The notes: generated from the letters alone by a model not told the origin. DNA of 64,000 nucleotides from Pseudisothecium myosuroides (GCA_951799445.1 OX637295.1:23374001-23438000), one strand, 5' to 3'. Numbered from the stretch's first letter, positions 35,033 to 47,175 are shown. Numbers and translations: made by a program.

Positions 35033-35647
35033 CTTCTTGGCTTGGCTGCAGTTCCTTGGTTTCTTTCTAATGCAGTGGGTCTCCCATTTGTTAAAAAAAT
35101 AAAAAAATCACCAGTCTTTGCTACACCCCTGCTTGAATTCTATTTTACCGCTAAGACTGCAAAGCCAGGAAGAAAAGTACAGACCGCAAATTCATGCCTG
35201 TTATACGGAAGGGTCCAGTTTCTCTCAGCAATTGGACTCGTCAACGCGTGAATCACCAAGGACTGTCTGTATAGCCGGTTGACTCCGGAGTTGGGTTGCC
35301 GACAATTATGAGTGGACGGATGATATCTTCTGTATGTTCATTTGGTGTGGTGAATTCCTTGGTTTTAACTCTTGAAAGATTGTCTTGCAATTCAATTTCA
35401 GATCCATTTCAAGGACATGTTGAAGGCATACATGTAAAGACATGGGCGTAATAGTGTCCAATGGATGATAGAAAATCTTTCTATGTAAGACAAAAGTGCA
35501 CATGTTCATTCTTGAAATTTTGTGTGAAAACGAGAGGCCTTGCACATTAGTTTGACCTGCAATGAATGCTCTTGGACTTTTTTAAACAAATGGTTCACAC
35601 AATACCAGAAAAGAAGATTTTCATGGTGACCAACCAAGTGTTCTAGG
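35033..35647. other. Intergenic DNA
   Basis: Nothing recognised beyond the end of the SINE-like unit. Confidence 0.45.
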
Positions 35648-35880
35648 GGCCAAGGCGGATTGGCCCCCTTATTGCCATGTATTTTATCACTGGAGAATAT
35701 ATTGGAGTCTTTTATTTGCCATCCATGATAAAATTTGCAAATTTTGAATTCATATTTGCAATCAAAGGCTCCAAATTAGCTAGGAAAGATGAAAAAATAA
35801 AAAATTTATGCAGTACAAAATAGGGTAATTTTTCTATTTATGCTTGGATGGGGCAATAAGGGGGTCAATCTTCCCTGGCC
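35648..35880. mobile_element. Inverted-repeat MITE (CCCCCTTATTGCC ends)
   Basis: The left end GGCCAAGGCGGATTGGCCCC continues CTTATTGCC; the minus strand of the right end reads GGCCAGGGAAGATTGACCCC and also continues CTTATTGCC. About 25 of the first 29 bases agree. It is 233 bp. The interior resembles that of 52971-53185 in inverted orientation (a block around TTTGAATTCATATTTGCAAT), so the two may share ancestry. Confidence 0.55.
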
Positions 35881-35960
35881 ATGCTCAAGGATTAGACAAA
35901 AGCCATACAAAAATATAGTTGGGTTGTAGCTTTCGTCTTGGTGAAAACTTGTTTTATGAC

Positions 35961-36257
35961 AAATTTCATTAAAATGATGGCATTCTATGTGCCATTTTTA
36001 GACCATGACATCTAGGACAAATTTACATTACTAACATCTAGGTTAGTTATAGATTTCAGAAATCTTGTTACAGATATCAGACAACGCGGTCTAAAAAATC
36101 TAGGACAAATATAGATTTCAAATATCTAGGACAAATGTAGATTTTCAAAAATCTAGGACCGGTATAGATATAGGTCTAGAAAAAAAAAATTTAGACTATG
36201 CGGTCTGAATTGTTAAAAGTGCCAAAATTAACAAAGTACCGCCATTTTAATGAAATT
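35961..36257. mobile_element. Inverted-repeat element with internal ATCTAGGAC repeats
   Basis: The ends AAATTTCATTAAAATG and CATTTTAATGAAATT are inverted copies, and the next inward block (GGTCTGAA or TAGACC type) is also inverted. The interior has four dispersed copies of ATCTAGGAC(AAAT). It is about 297 bp and non-coding. Confidence 0.45.
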
Positions 36258-37734
36258 CACCATTTTTTGAGTAAATTCTCAAACCCTACATGACTACATC
36301 TAGGTAACAAATAGCACATCTCATTGTCCCAAGGGTTTGTGATTGTTTCTTACACAACTGATTGTTGTTGGATTCTACTGGTTGATTCAGTTCACAGGCT
36401 TGAATGCTTAGTTCGTTGTTTTTCCAACTTATACTTGGGGTGGCAACCACAACTACAAGGTTCTTCATTGAGCATGTTTCCATTTAGAGCATCGTTCAGG
36501 TACATTTCTTCATTTACCAAGCCCCTCTTGCAAGGATTGAAGGCACTGTTCAGTTAATGCTGTTTCTCATTTCTTCTCTTTGAAATAACGTGTGAGCAAG
36601 GAAGCCCAGGTGAAGTCTGCGACATGCTTTCTTCTCTTTTGCCAAAAATAAAGATGAATTCACTTTGCAAATCATAGCAACCTGCATCTAGAAACATCCA
36701 AAAGCCTTCATCCGCAATGCCAGGCTCACTCTTTCTTCGATTTCCCGTCGGAGCTGTCACCGCACTCTCTCTTCAAGTCTCCCATCAATATCAGGCGAGG
36801 AGAAAACTGAGGATCGCAATAGACTTACAGCAAACCAAGCGAGGAGAACAGCTGAGCGCGGGAAGGATACGTTCAAACTTCCTGTGTCAGGTCGAGCTCG
36901 GGCAGCCCGGATGCGCACAGGTGCTGAGGCAAGGCCCACGTGAAGTGCTCAACAGGGGAACATAACCTCTCAGCTACTTACGGATGCCATGATGAGTTAC
37001 TAGTTGATTCCATTCTTGTGATGGTTAGCGTCCGCTGTGAAAATTCCCTCCAGTTCTCCCCAATGAGAGAATGTTCCTCACAAATACCTCGAAAGTTAAC
37101 CACCAAACGAGGAATAGGAATAACTGATAAGCGATCACCACAAAGGAGAACCTTCTAGTAGCTCATTGTCATACTAACGATCTCCCTCCCATGATCTCGA
37201 ATACTTTGTCTCTAATGAGCCGTGAGCTCATCGCAAAAATCAACAAACTGTCGAGAATCCCAAACAATTCACTTTCCGCTGAAACGGAAGCAACGGCTAA
37301 GAATGAGCGCGTGCATCATATGCACGGAAGGAAGCACGCCCACGGGAGGTTAACTGAGGGAGATACAGGATACAGGATTGGCAGTTCCCTTCTGGTATAG
37401 ACAGCATGATGCTAATCTTAATAAAGAAGTGACTACCATTGTAGAAAACAAGGCGTGCCTGTCCTGAGTTCGTGATTGAAATGATGAAGAAATCGAAGTC
37501 TCAGCGACAGAAAGGCTTGTATCAGAATTCCATGCGTTGGCACTGCAGCATAGATTGAAATAGATCCAGGAATAGGGTGAGGAGGCAAAGCTTCCTTGGA
37601 TACCAGAAGATTATAAGATTAAACATAGGTGGCTGTAACCACGAAGAGTCATCTTCTGATATATCTTCAAATTCTGTCACAATATCTACATATAGGGATT
37701 GAGAAGCATCCGAAAACACCCTTCCATGTTCCCA
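36258..37734. other. Unassigned region of intermediate base composition
   Basis: From about 36550 to 37550 the sequence is less AT-rich than typical intergenic DNA here, and several short plus-strand frames occur (36717-36965, 36940-37158, 37191-37400). None shows a domain or a splice pattern I can support. It may be a degraded gene, a non-coding transcript or the distal 3' flank of the NDUFS6 copy that follows. Confidence 0.35.
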
Positions 37735-39709
37735 ATCTAGCAACCACAAGGAAACATCCAAGCATGTCTCGTAGATCAGCAGCCAAGTCATGGACCGTAA
37801 TCTTCCACCACAGCCTCCCAAGGCACACACGAAACTGAGTGTCACACTGGTGTCCCCAAATACCTAATCAACAAAATTCTCAACCTCAGTGGTGCCCATG
37901 GGCATCCCCTTGATAGTATCTCAAACCACAGTACTTGCACACCTGAGGATTTGCGCCGTCTAAGCTTATGTACTCTATCGGGTGTCCCAAAGCCGGGTCG
38001 ATCCCTGCATTCCAAAACCACATAAACGACGTAAACACAGTTCATCCGTTAGCAAACCACGGTATTCTCATTCTCATATGCCAACGATTCCAAAGCACGA
38101 CACAACCAAAACAACCCTCGACTGACTGTATCATCATGATCCACTCGCACCAAATCGACCCTAACAGTATCGTGCCTCCCAACCCTGGACCAACTGACAT
38201 TCCGCCAATGGCAAATGTGCGTACCTCCTTCACAGGCGACCACACGCGCATCCACCTTGATTGGTGGGACTTCTTCTATCAACTGCATCGGCGACTTCAT
38301 GTCCGTGTTCTGAGTCCACCACAGAAACGCCCACAGAAAAATGTTAGCACATGGTATGCCAACTCAACACACATCTCGCGTCTCCACCTCAAAGCAAATC
38401 GCCCAAAACACAAGGCTGGCTAGCACAATTCTGACACTGAAAAGCACTTCGCCGTGGAGACCACCGCTCGACGGCATGGTACACTGACGCACTGCCAGTT
38501 CCCAGTTCTTTCAATCCAGTCCTAGGCACCAGCTTCTGACCGCCAATCTACCGATTCACATTCCCCAAAGCTTACCTGGCGTAATGCACACCCGAAGTGT
38601 TCCCGGAATGGCTTGTGATTCTGAGCATTCATTTTGTTTAATAGTGACGAGCTGTTTGTGCTGCTGCAGTGTAGCTGGTGAATCCGATCAGTTAAAACCC
38701 GGAGTAAGTAACCCTATGGCCGCCCAGCTGCTTTCGATTGATAGAATGCTTGAAAAAAGTCTCACTAAACCCGAAAACCATGAGCGGCACCTATATACCG
38801 GTGCAGTGTGCGTTCTACAATGGTTTCATTGTAACAATAAATTTGGGGATTAAACTCAAAAGAATTCCTCTCAGAACGGGGATCACTGTATAAATCCTTC
38901 ACAATACCCTAAAACCCCTACATCCCTAAACTGTAACTGTTATCAAATTCAAGAGTCACAGCAAACGCTACATTGGCAGGGAAGTCACCCGAACATTACA
39001 CACGAAAATGTCACATTCCGGTGCATTCCTCCACTAACCAGGCCACCCCTCGCCCCGTTCGTGGTCTCCGTGACCCTCACAGGCAATCAGGGCACTGAAT
39101 TAGGGCAACCACGCACAGCGACACAGCACCCGTGTCCGCCACTCCGTGTCATTCCTGCCAAAACTTGCGATCGTGCCCAATTCGAAACGAAAAGAAAGAG
39201 AAAGGACCCCGTGTCCTCCCGCAGACCGATCCACTGCCACAAAACTAGGGCATCCACAAGTTGCCCACCACATTCCCCCGAATTCCACATTCTAAACCTC
39301 CAGAACCATCGCAATGCAAACGGAACACAAGCACACGAATCGAACAGCCCTCGCTCACACCCTCTCAAAAATCGCACTATGATTGAGTCCCGGAAAGGAA
39401 GAGAGCGACGCACCTGCATCCACTTGGCGGTGTGATCGTCGCTCATGAAGCGAAATGACGAAGAGAAAGGTGACGGAGCAGCAGACGCGAGACGGGGCGC
39501 CGCATGCCGCAGAGGTCGTTGGGCGTGGAAGGCGCCGTGCGCCAAGCGAGTGAGAGAACGCAAACCCCTCGCCATCGCCAAAGCTCGCCAGTTCCTGTCA
39601 ACGCTGCAACTGCAGCGACAATCCGTCGCAATATGCCACACTCGCACGGTGGCCAACTTCGACACCTTGGATGGCAAAGTGATGAAGTTTGGCTTCTGGA
39701 TGGATGAAA
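37735..39709 (-). repeat. Inverted duplication, left unit (NDUFS6 locus)
   Basis: This unit matches 44455-46315 in inverted orientation, across promoter, exons, introns and 3' flank. The outer homology is seen around ACGAGACATGCT (3' side) and CATCCATCC, which precedes the gene on both sides. The minimum extent is given; exact ends were not resolved. Confidence 0.75.
37886..39575 (-). CDS. NDUFS6: NADH dehydrogenase iron-sulfur protein 6 (NDUFS6), copy 2
   Basis: Zinc-binding accessory subunit of mitochondrial complex I. Three exons on the minus strand: 39414-39575 (162 bp), 38225-38309 (85 bp), 37886-38004 (119 bp). All junctions are GT...AG and the joined frame is 121 aa. Exon 1 encodes an Arg/Ser/Ala-rich mitochondrial presequence and then SDDHTAKWMQ. 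Exon 2 encodes KSPMQLIEEVPPIKVDARVV and ends in ACEG. Exon 3 encodes ALGHPIEYISLDG and CKYCGLRYY. Zinc ligands expected for the family are present (Cys80, His90, Cys105, Cys108). It differs from copy 1 at 11 of 121 residues, six of them in the first 41. It looks fully intact and is transcribed away from PAM16. Confidence 0.9.
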
Positions 39710-40094
39710 TTTACTACTTTTTCTTTAGCTGAAAAGCCAGGATATTTGGTAAGTCCTCCAATTTCTTGTTCCCACCCTTACACACCAAATATGTTCAATA
39801 AACAATAAATTGACCAACCATAATTGGTATGGAGAATTAAAAAAAATTGTATTTAGATTTGGCATGCCTATCTTTCATACAAAGTTGGATTGAGTATTTG
39901 GAATATAACAAGGTTTTTTTTTTGAGTAGATAGTCACTCAAAAAGGACACCAAAATCGGACCTCCAAAAATTAAAAATTAACATTTTTATTTATTTTTCA
40001 TTATCCTTCGATAAAAAATAAAAATAGATTTTTTAATAGATTTTTCATAACCCCAAGCCATATATCTTTTTTGAAAGCATATGTAATTGTATGC
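39576..40094. other. Promoter side of NDUFS6 copy 2 and AT-rich DNA
   Basis: 39576-39709 is homologous to the upstream flank of the other NDUFS6 copy and likely contains its promoter. Beyond that the sequence is AT-rich with no gene. Confidence 0.45.
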
Positions 40095-40226
40095 TATAGG
40101 TAGATAGGTAGATAGGTAGCTAGATAGGTAACTAGATAGAATGATAGATAGGTAGGTAGGTAGACAAGTAGATAGACAACATAGATAGCATAGACATATA
40201 GATGGATAGCATAGATAGCATATCCA
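40095..40226. repeat. GATA/TAGG-type microsatellite
   Basis: Imperfect tetranucleotide repeats of TAGA, TAGG and related units (TAGATAGGTAGATAGG), changing near 40185 into AGCATAGA-type repeats. Confidence 0.85.
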
Positions 40227-40859
40227 AGTATATCATATACGGTATTTGGAAGAGGATTAAAAAATATTTTATAAAGAAATCGAAAGACAAATGGGTTTTC
40301 TCTTTACTAAAGATAGTAGGATTGAGTGTTTGGAGAATATTTGGAGGGGCCTAAAGCACTTCTCATATACTTTGATCGTGTGTTAAACCTAAAACATGTA
40401 GGAATGGCAATCCTTTTATAGATCATAAATTGAGGTTATTTTGAAAATCAAATTTGAAAAATAGTATATAATCATTTGTCTAATCAATTTAAAATTATAT
40501 CACTTCAACAATTCATCAGTGATACTATTTATTTTTTTAGCGTATGGAAATTTTAATAACTACAAAATCACCAAAGTTGAATGAATAAAGTACAAACATG
40601 GATGAAAAATGGCATCTAACCAAACAGGTCCAAACGACAAATTTTGGTGCCATTGATTAGAAAAAAACATTATTTATAGAATACTTTCCATCCCTCAAAG
40701 ATACAAATACAACAAAGGCCAAAATTTTCCTAAGTTATTTATTAGGGCAACCTTAGGTTTAAAACAAAGTCAAGAAAATTAAAAAAATCTAGGCAATCTC
40801 AATGGTCTTTGGATCATTTCTAATTAAGCTTTTCCCCAATCAAAAATTCAATGTTTTTT
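40227..40859. other. AT-rich intergenic DNA
   Basis: Nothing recognised before the GC rise at the PAM16 gene. Confidence 0.5.
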
Positions 40860-40922
40860 TTTTCTCTTCGATTGTAATTCATCTTCTCGTTGACAGGTGT
40901 CCAAACGCTCATGTCCTCAGGG

Positions 40923-40931
40923 TTAGGGTTT
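40923..40931 (+). promoter_or_regulatory. Telo-box upstream of PAM16
   Basis: TTAGGGTTT lies 127 bp before the PAM16 start codon, in the C+T-rich leader, as is common in plant genes for mitochondrial and translation functions. Confidence 0.5.
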
Positions 40932-41057
40932 GCAGCCCCATTCTCGTTGCAACATTCTCTTTGCGATTGCGCAGGGTTTCGTCTCTTTTCGATTGCTCGA
41001 TTGGTTTGCAGTAATTTTTGTAGACGATTGTGGACAAATTTTCGGTTGCGAGCGAAA

Positions 41058-41420
41058 ATGGCGACGAAGCTGATAGCGAATTTGATTGTGATGGGGTCGG
41101 GTGTGGTGCTGCGCGCCCTCTCGCAAGCGTACAGGCAAGCCATCGTGAACGCCAGCAAGACGGGCGTGGCGCAGGAGACGGTGCAGAACATGGCGCACAA
41201 GGTGAGCAAGACGATGACGGAGCACGAGGCGCGGCAGATTCTCGGCGTGGCGGAGACTGCTCCCTGGGAGGACGTGTTGACGAAGTACGAGACGCTGTTT
41301 GAGAACAACACCAAGGCCGGCTCGTTTTATCTGCAATCGAAAGTGTTTCGGGCGAAGGAATGTCTGGAAGCGGCCAGGGAACGCAGTAGTAGTAAAAGTG
41401 AGGAAGTCCCGAGGCAGTGA
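41058..41420 (+). CDS. PAM16: Mitochondrial import motor subunit PAM16 (TIM16)
   Basis: J-like protein that pairs with PAM18 at the TIM23 channel and regulates mitochondrial Hsp70 during preprotein import into the matrix. Single exon, 120 aa. Residues 1-30 form the N-terminal membrane-associated segment (LIANLIVMGSGVVLRALSQA, then YRQAI). Residues 51-105 form the degenerate J-like domain (MTEHEARQILGV, then WEDVLTKYETLFENN and GSFYLQSKVFRAKECLEAA), which lacks the HPD motif of true J proteins, as expected for PAM16. Length matches the plant family (about 115-120 aa). The frame stays open upstream of 41058, but family N-termini begin at this ATG. It lies between two divergent NDUFS6 genes. Confidence 0.95.
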   Translation: MATKLIANLIVMGSGVVLRALSQAYRQAIVNASKTGVAQETVQNMAHKVSKTMTEHEARQILGVAETAPWEDVLTKYETLFENNTKAGSFYLQSKVFRAKECLEAARERSSSKSEEVPRQ

Positions 41421-44400
41421 GGTTCGTTTCTGCAATTGGCTCTTAGTAGGGACTTAGACGAAGAATCCGAAGGCGGCGGCGTAAAAGTGCGAAGAGCACA
41501 CCAGCAGCGGCTCCGTCGTCAACAGAAGACGAGTTTACTGTATAGAGCTCGGAGATATAAACAAGACAAGCGCGGGAAGGACATAGCTCTGTCTGTTTGA
41601 TTGGGACTCCTGTTTCTAGGGTTCTTGGACGTAAAACGGTGGCTTGGCCGGAAGCCTTCCTTGGGACTACACGAGAGTATTTCTTTTGTTGGTGTCAGGC
41701 TTCCAGGTGAGTCTTCAATCTGCCCCCTAGCCATCTCGCCGGTTACATTGTTTTCGTCACTTTCAGCATGCTATCATGTGAAATGTTATTTTAGGGCGAT
41801 GCATAGAGATGTAGAAAGATCACTTTGGGGACAAGAGCTCAATCTGTTGTGATGAATTTTTTATCACTAAATAAATTTCTTATGAAATTTCAAACTGGGA
41901 GGCGGAGTTTCTCTACCTAAATTCGATGCATGCTGCATGATCATCGTGTGTGAAGGTCAAACAGCATGGTTTCATAACCTTGGGATGTATCTTCAGCGGT
42001 TAAATAATTAGTATCAATCATCAGTTGGTCTACGCAGTTCAGCTATGTTGAGCTGAATCGAATGGTTTTCAGTCAAACTCTTTCTTTTCTCTCCTTTTGA
42101 GCTCATAAATTGGGCTCAGTTGTTGAATTGGTTTTTTAGAGTGGCAATTTGTAGTCTCTGATAGTATTAAGCCGTTTTATGAGGTGGGCCAATTCCATTT
42201 GTCTTTTAAGGAAAATTTACTGAAAAATATTTCAAGAAGTCTAACCTCCCCAAATTCATTTTCAGCTCTTAAATGGGTGCTTACCTTACCTTACCTCAGC
42301 AGACCCTCAATTCACGTTGGTCTCGCTTTTTGTTACGATTATTGTTACATACACACACGGGATATCCCATGAGTTTTATATGTGGTGGTTCTGCAATCCT
42401 CCTGATTGGAAGATACGAGTCTGTGACAGGCAGTCACTGGAAGTGGTAACTATAGCTTGCTGGTATGTATGACAAGTTGATCACACTGATGCGTGTCTTG
42501 TGGGGTGCAGATTGAGAAGCTTTAATCATTTTCAAGCGGTTTGGAGCAGAGCAGAGTACACCCGGCAGATCTAATTAAAGTAGTTAGGATATTGATTGCT
42601 TCAACTACGAGAGTTTGTTTTCATTCTTGAAATTTTCAACTGTGTATTTTTTGAAGTCTCTATTGGAATACCTGCATCTGTAATCACTGTTGTTTACTAT
42701 TAGAGCATCCAAGGTTTGGTTCATGCACATGGATGAGTGAAGCATTTATTTCATAGAGAAATGACGTGCACTTCTCATTTCTTTCAGAATGTGAAAATGA
42801 GAATTTCCTCATTCTTTGCCAACTAAGTTGGTGCTTAAAATTGCAAATCAACTGTACCTCAATAGCATTATTCTATCATCCATCAAATCTTTTCTAATCT
42901 CTTGCATCACGCATTTCCTAATTGACACATAAGTGACATTCTAATCTACATCCTTACCGTGCCTACAGTAGGTTCAACATTCCTTCTATTGAATCATATT
43001 TTAATTTTGTGACTCATCGTTCTTCAACACGAGGAAATTCACGACGTTGGCAGTTTTCAAGGCGGACTCCCTGAAACTTACATCATGCAGTCCGGGTACT
43101 TCGAGCTTTGAGCGGCTGATTGCATTTCACAATTTATTTGGTGCTCTGGAATGAGCAGTTGTGTGTCAGAACATAGCGAAATTGACATTTTGTGACACTT
43201 TCATGCACTTTCATGTTACATTATTTGCACCCAAAATTGCATCTGATATGCTTCTTGCATCTCTGATCATGGAATTTTGTTGAATGAGCAGACGCATTAC
43301 AGTACAGTACGTATAGGGCAATGCCCACAGAGGAGGGCATTGCACCAAATAATCAGTCGACAAGGGGGGCAGAGCCCGATGAGGAGACTTGATTATTTGG
43401 CACAATGCCTGACGATAAGGACCATTGGCCGACGTAAACTATCGTAGGAATCAAGAACATTGGATGAAGAGTTGGGATGAAAATTCTAGGTTGGATATAA
43501 AATCCGTAATGCCTGATTACGGGGACAAACCCGCAAAATTGGGCATTACGGCCCAAAACCTTCCCCGCAAATGAATTGGATGAATCTTGCGAGTAGTTTA
43601 CAGTGGCTGGAAATTAGACTTTGTATTGTATTTGTGCAATTCAAAGAATTTTGCATAATGTAGAATATAATTCATATTTTTTGGCATGCATAAATATCAT
43701 TACATTCTTACACATTCTCTATCAAATATATTAAATTTCAATTTTGAGAAAATCAAAACTCCATTTTTGGTGATTTTCATGGTTTTATATGATAATTTAT
43801 TGGAAACTATTGTTGACAAATTTTCAAGACTTGTTTGTAGAGATATGTAAAGAACATCTATGCACACATCTTTCCTTCTTGATACTTTTTCTAAAAAATT
43901 CAAAATTCACACTAAAGAGAATTCAAGGTTGGGGGGTCACATGCCAATATTTTTTTAAAAATAGATATCTATTACTGTAACTAAATTTTGTCTCATGAAT
44001 TGTACCATTAAAGTCGAAACACCTAAAATCATTAAAGTAAATTTTTTTTGCATAGTTGGAGGCACCTTTTTCTATAGAAAAAAATATTTTTTTATAATAT
44101 TAGCAATTGAGAATTAAAAATTAAAAATAAATAAAATAAATTGGATATGACATGTAATTTCTAAGAATTTACAAAGCAGAATCTCCCTAAGCCATTGAAA
44201 CCATCATATAGCTGGATTTTAAATTGAAATCTAGAAAAATCAGCACTCAACTAATAGCAGTTAAATATAGGGACAATTTAATGCCACTTTGGGGGACACT
44301 TTAATAGAAATCTAGTGTGTAGGAGTAGATACAAGGACAGTTTTGAGTGTTTTCACCTTATACTCCAAGGTACAAGACTAGTTGTAGAGTGAGGGTCAAG

Positions 44401-44454
44401 TAGCAAAAATGAGAACAAACAGCATTTCAAAGCCTCATATTCTCTCTATTTTAA
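41421..44454. other. PAM16 3' region and intergenic DNA
   Basis: 41421-41900 is GC-intermediate and probably 3' untranslated or downstream transcribed sequence. No further gene is supported in 41.9-44.4 kb. Contents worth noting are the 20-bp-arm hairpin at 43336-43409 and AT-rich DNA from 43.6 kb. Confidence 0.5.
43336..43409. repeat. Short hairpin with 20-bp arms
   Basis: GGCATTGCACCAAATAATCA (43336-43355) and TGATTATTTGGCACAATGCC (43390-43409) pair at 18 of 20 positions, with a 34-nt loop. The loop is GC-rich (GGGGGGCAGAGCCC). It may be a small foldback transposon remnant or a structured RNA. Confidence 0.6.
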
Positions 44455-46315
44455 CACATCCATCCAAAGGCCTAACTTCGTCACCCCATCATCCAACAAG
44501 CCTGTGGGCGGAGTGCTGCATCTCTTGAGATTGTTGGTGCAGTTGCAGCGTTGACAGGAATTGGCGAGCGTGGCGATGGCGAGGGGTTTGCGTTCTCTCA
44601 CTCGCTTGGTGCACGGCGTCGTCTGCGCCCAACGACCTCTGCGGCATGCGGCGCCTCGTCTCGCGTCTGTTGCGCCATCGCCTTTCTCTTCGTCGTTGCG
44701 CTTCATGAGCGACGATCACACCGCCAAGTGGATGCAGGTGCGTCGCTCTTGTCCGTTCGGGGCTCAATCGCTGTGCATTTGATGAGAGCGAGGGTGTGAG
44801 CGAGGTCTGTTCGATTAGGGTGCTTGTGTTCTGTTTGCATTGCCATGAGTTCTGGGGTTTATTAGAATGTGGAATTCGGGAGAATGTGGTGGGCAACTTG
44901 TGGATGCCCTAATTTTTGTTGCATTGGATCGGTCTGCGGGAGGACTCGGGGTCCTCTTTCATTCTTTTTCTTTTCGAATTGGACGCGATCGCAAGTCGTG
45001 ACAGGAATGACACGGAGTGACGGGCGTGGGTGCGATTGAAGCTCTCTCACTGGGCGTTGTTCCCCTAATTTTAGACCCTGATTACCTGCGAGGGTTACGG
45101 AGACCAAGGCCGGGGCGAGGGGTGGCCTGGTTAGTTGAAGAATGCACCTGAATGTGGCATTTTTCCTGTATAATGTTGCAGTGAAATCTCTGCGCTCAGT
45201 GTAGTTTGTAGTGAATTTGAGCACGGTAGGTCACTACGGTATTGTGAAGGATACAGGAGTGGTCTTCGTTCTGGGAGAAATTCGCTTTTGAGGGATCCTC
45301 CAGCTGCACCGCAGCGCAGATGGCTCGACATTTACAAATTGGAAGTGAATTGGATGTGCGAAATTACAATCCTTTTAGGGAACACCTCAGACAATCTTGG
45401 GAGAATGCGAAGCTAGGCTTACGTGACTCGGAGACTTGTTGTAGAAGCTTCTAGAAGCTGTTGCCTGGTACTGGATTGCAAGATGTAGGGATGGAATGTC
45501 ACCGTTTGTTACAGGATGGTATGCTTTGGCAGATCAAATGCTAACTTTTTTTGTGGGCATTTCTGTGGTGAAACCAGAGCACGGACATGAAGTCGCCGAT
45601 GCAATTGATAGACGAAGTCCCACCAATCAAGGTGGATGCGCGTGTGGTCGCCTGCGAAGGAGGTGCGCACTATTGCCAGTCGGGGAGTGTTTATTGGTTT
45701 AGGGTTGGGAGGCACGGTCACCTTTGGGCTTGATTTAGCTGCATTGATGTACTGTTCGGGTCGATTTGAAGCGAGTGGATTGTGATGATACAGACACAGA
45801 CACTCGAGTTTTTTTTATAAAAAATTAGGAACGGAAGAGGAACATATGTGAATGCATGGTGGTTGTGTGGTGCTTTGGAATCTTTGGCATATGGGAATGT
45901 GATTACTGAGAGTTGTGAACGGATGAGCTAAGCTGATGACGGTCATGTGGTTTCGGAATGCAGGGATCGAACCGGCTTTAGGTCACCCGATTGAGTATAT
46001 AAGCTTAGACGGCGCAAGTCCTGCGGTGTGCAAGTACTGTGGTTTGAGATACTATCAAGGAGATGCCCATGGGCATCACTAAGGTCGAGATTATTTTTTC
46101 GTTCCATTCATTAGGGGTTTGGTGTAACCAGGGAGGCTCTCGTTTTCGTTGGTGTCTTTGCCGGGTGTCCATTTAAGGTGGTAGGCGCAAGCAAGCTCTT
46201 GTTGTTGAAATTTCTCAGCCTCCTGTTGTTGAAATTAGTTCCAATTTGTGGCCCAAGACTTGACTGCTGTTCTACGAGACATGCTGAATGGTCCTTTGAG
46301 GTTGCAAGATTGGGA
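44455..46315 (+). repeat. Inverted duplication, right unit (NDUFS6 locus)
   Basis: This unit matches 37735-39709 in inverted orientation. The introns as well as the exons are related: the first introns share GGCAACTTGTGGATGCCCTA, for example. First introns are 840 bp here and 1104 bp in the other copy; second introns are 301 and 220 bp. Confidence 0.75.
44576..46082 (+). CDS. NDUFS6: NADH dehydrogenase iron-sulfur protein 6 (NDUFS6), copy 1
   Basis: Zinc-binding accessory subunit of mitochondrial complex I. Three exons on the plus strand: 44576-44737 (162 bp), 45578-45662 (85 bp), 45964-46082 (119 bp), with GT...AG introns; exon 2 ends in phase 1. The joined frame is 121 aa. Residues 1-43 are a mitochondrial presequence rich in Arg, Ser and Ala; the mature part begins near SDDHTAKWMQ. 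Conserved family sequence includes KSPMQLIDEVPPIKVDARVV, GHPIEYI and CKYCGLRYY. The zinc ligands are Cys80, His90, Cys105 and Cys108. It ends in a His-rich tail (GDAHGHH). Exon lengths are identical to copy 2, and both copies look functional. Confidence 0.92.
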
Positions 46316-47175
46316 ATAAAATATCCATTTCCGCTCCGCAGTGTTGATTCTGGCCACGTTGCCACATTTTTGGTTGGAACATCTGAACTTTGTCACCGGT
46401 GGTTATTGACTATCGCAGAGTTTTTTCACTGAAGTATTTGAGGTTTTGGAAGGAATGGCACTGGTGGGTAGGGCTGTCGTTTATTGGAATGTTGGTTCAA
46501 ATATTGTGGAGTTGTTTAGATGTGGACCGGAGACTGGCAGTTCTGGAACATGGAAAGGTGGAGGGTTTGGAATTGGTAAGGGCTGGTCTTCGTTTGATAG
46601 AAGCGGTGTTTCATGTTGGTACTTTGTAATTTACTCGTTAGGCACGGGATGAGGGGGGATTGCTGGAGGCCATCCTGATGGCGAAGCTAGTCTTTTCTGC
46701 AACAATGACTAGGTTGTGGCGTGTCTTTATCCCCTGTTGCTGCTTTGGTTATTTTGAATGTGAGTCTTCGCAGTTTTGTGGAGACCTTGAATTGTTGACG
46801 GGCCTAAACTGGAGAATTAACAATCATACTTTATCCAGCAGTCGATGGGAGAATAAATATTATCAGATTAAACAAATTATGAAACGTTTTCAGATTTGAA
46901 AATGAAGTTCTGAGACGATGAAATAATCCCGTTCTAGTAAGCGCAGAATGAGGTCAATGAACACTGTTATTAGCTCATGATTGGGATTTGTTGTGTTAAT
47001 TTCACGCGGTAAACATTGCTTAACTTCTCAGATTGAGGCCCTGTTTGCACTGAGATTGAGAACCCTTAGAGAGGCCAGCCTTTGGAGGTAGTGTAAAGTG
47101 GAAGGGGTCACAAAGTGTCCTATTTATAGTTTTAGTATTTTCTTAAAATTAGGGTAGCTCAGAATGTGAGTTCTT
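46316..47175. other. 3' flank of NDUFS6 copy 1
   Basis: GT-rich, intermediate composition; possibly 3' untranslated or duplicated flank. Short frames at 46390-46900 have no recognisable domain. No gene supported. Confidence 0.45.

Noticed and set aside
37522..37845. 107-aa minus frame downstream of NDUFS6 copy 2
   Set aside because: It lies in the 3' flank of the duplicated gene, and the corresponding region of the other copy does not preserve the frame.
39087..39677. 196-aa minus frame reading through the first exon of NDUFS6 copy 2 into its intron
   Set aside because: The intron-1 splice sites, the identical exon structure in the other copy and homology to NDUFS6 show that translation past 39414 is intronic.
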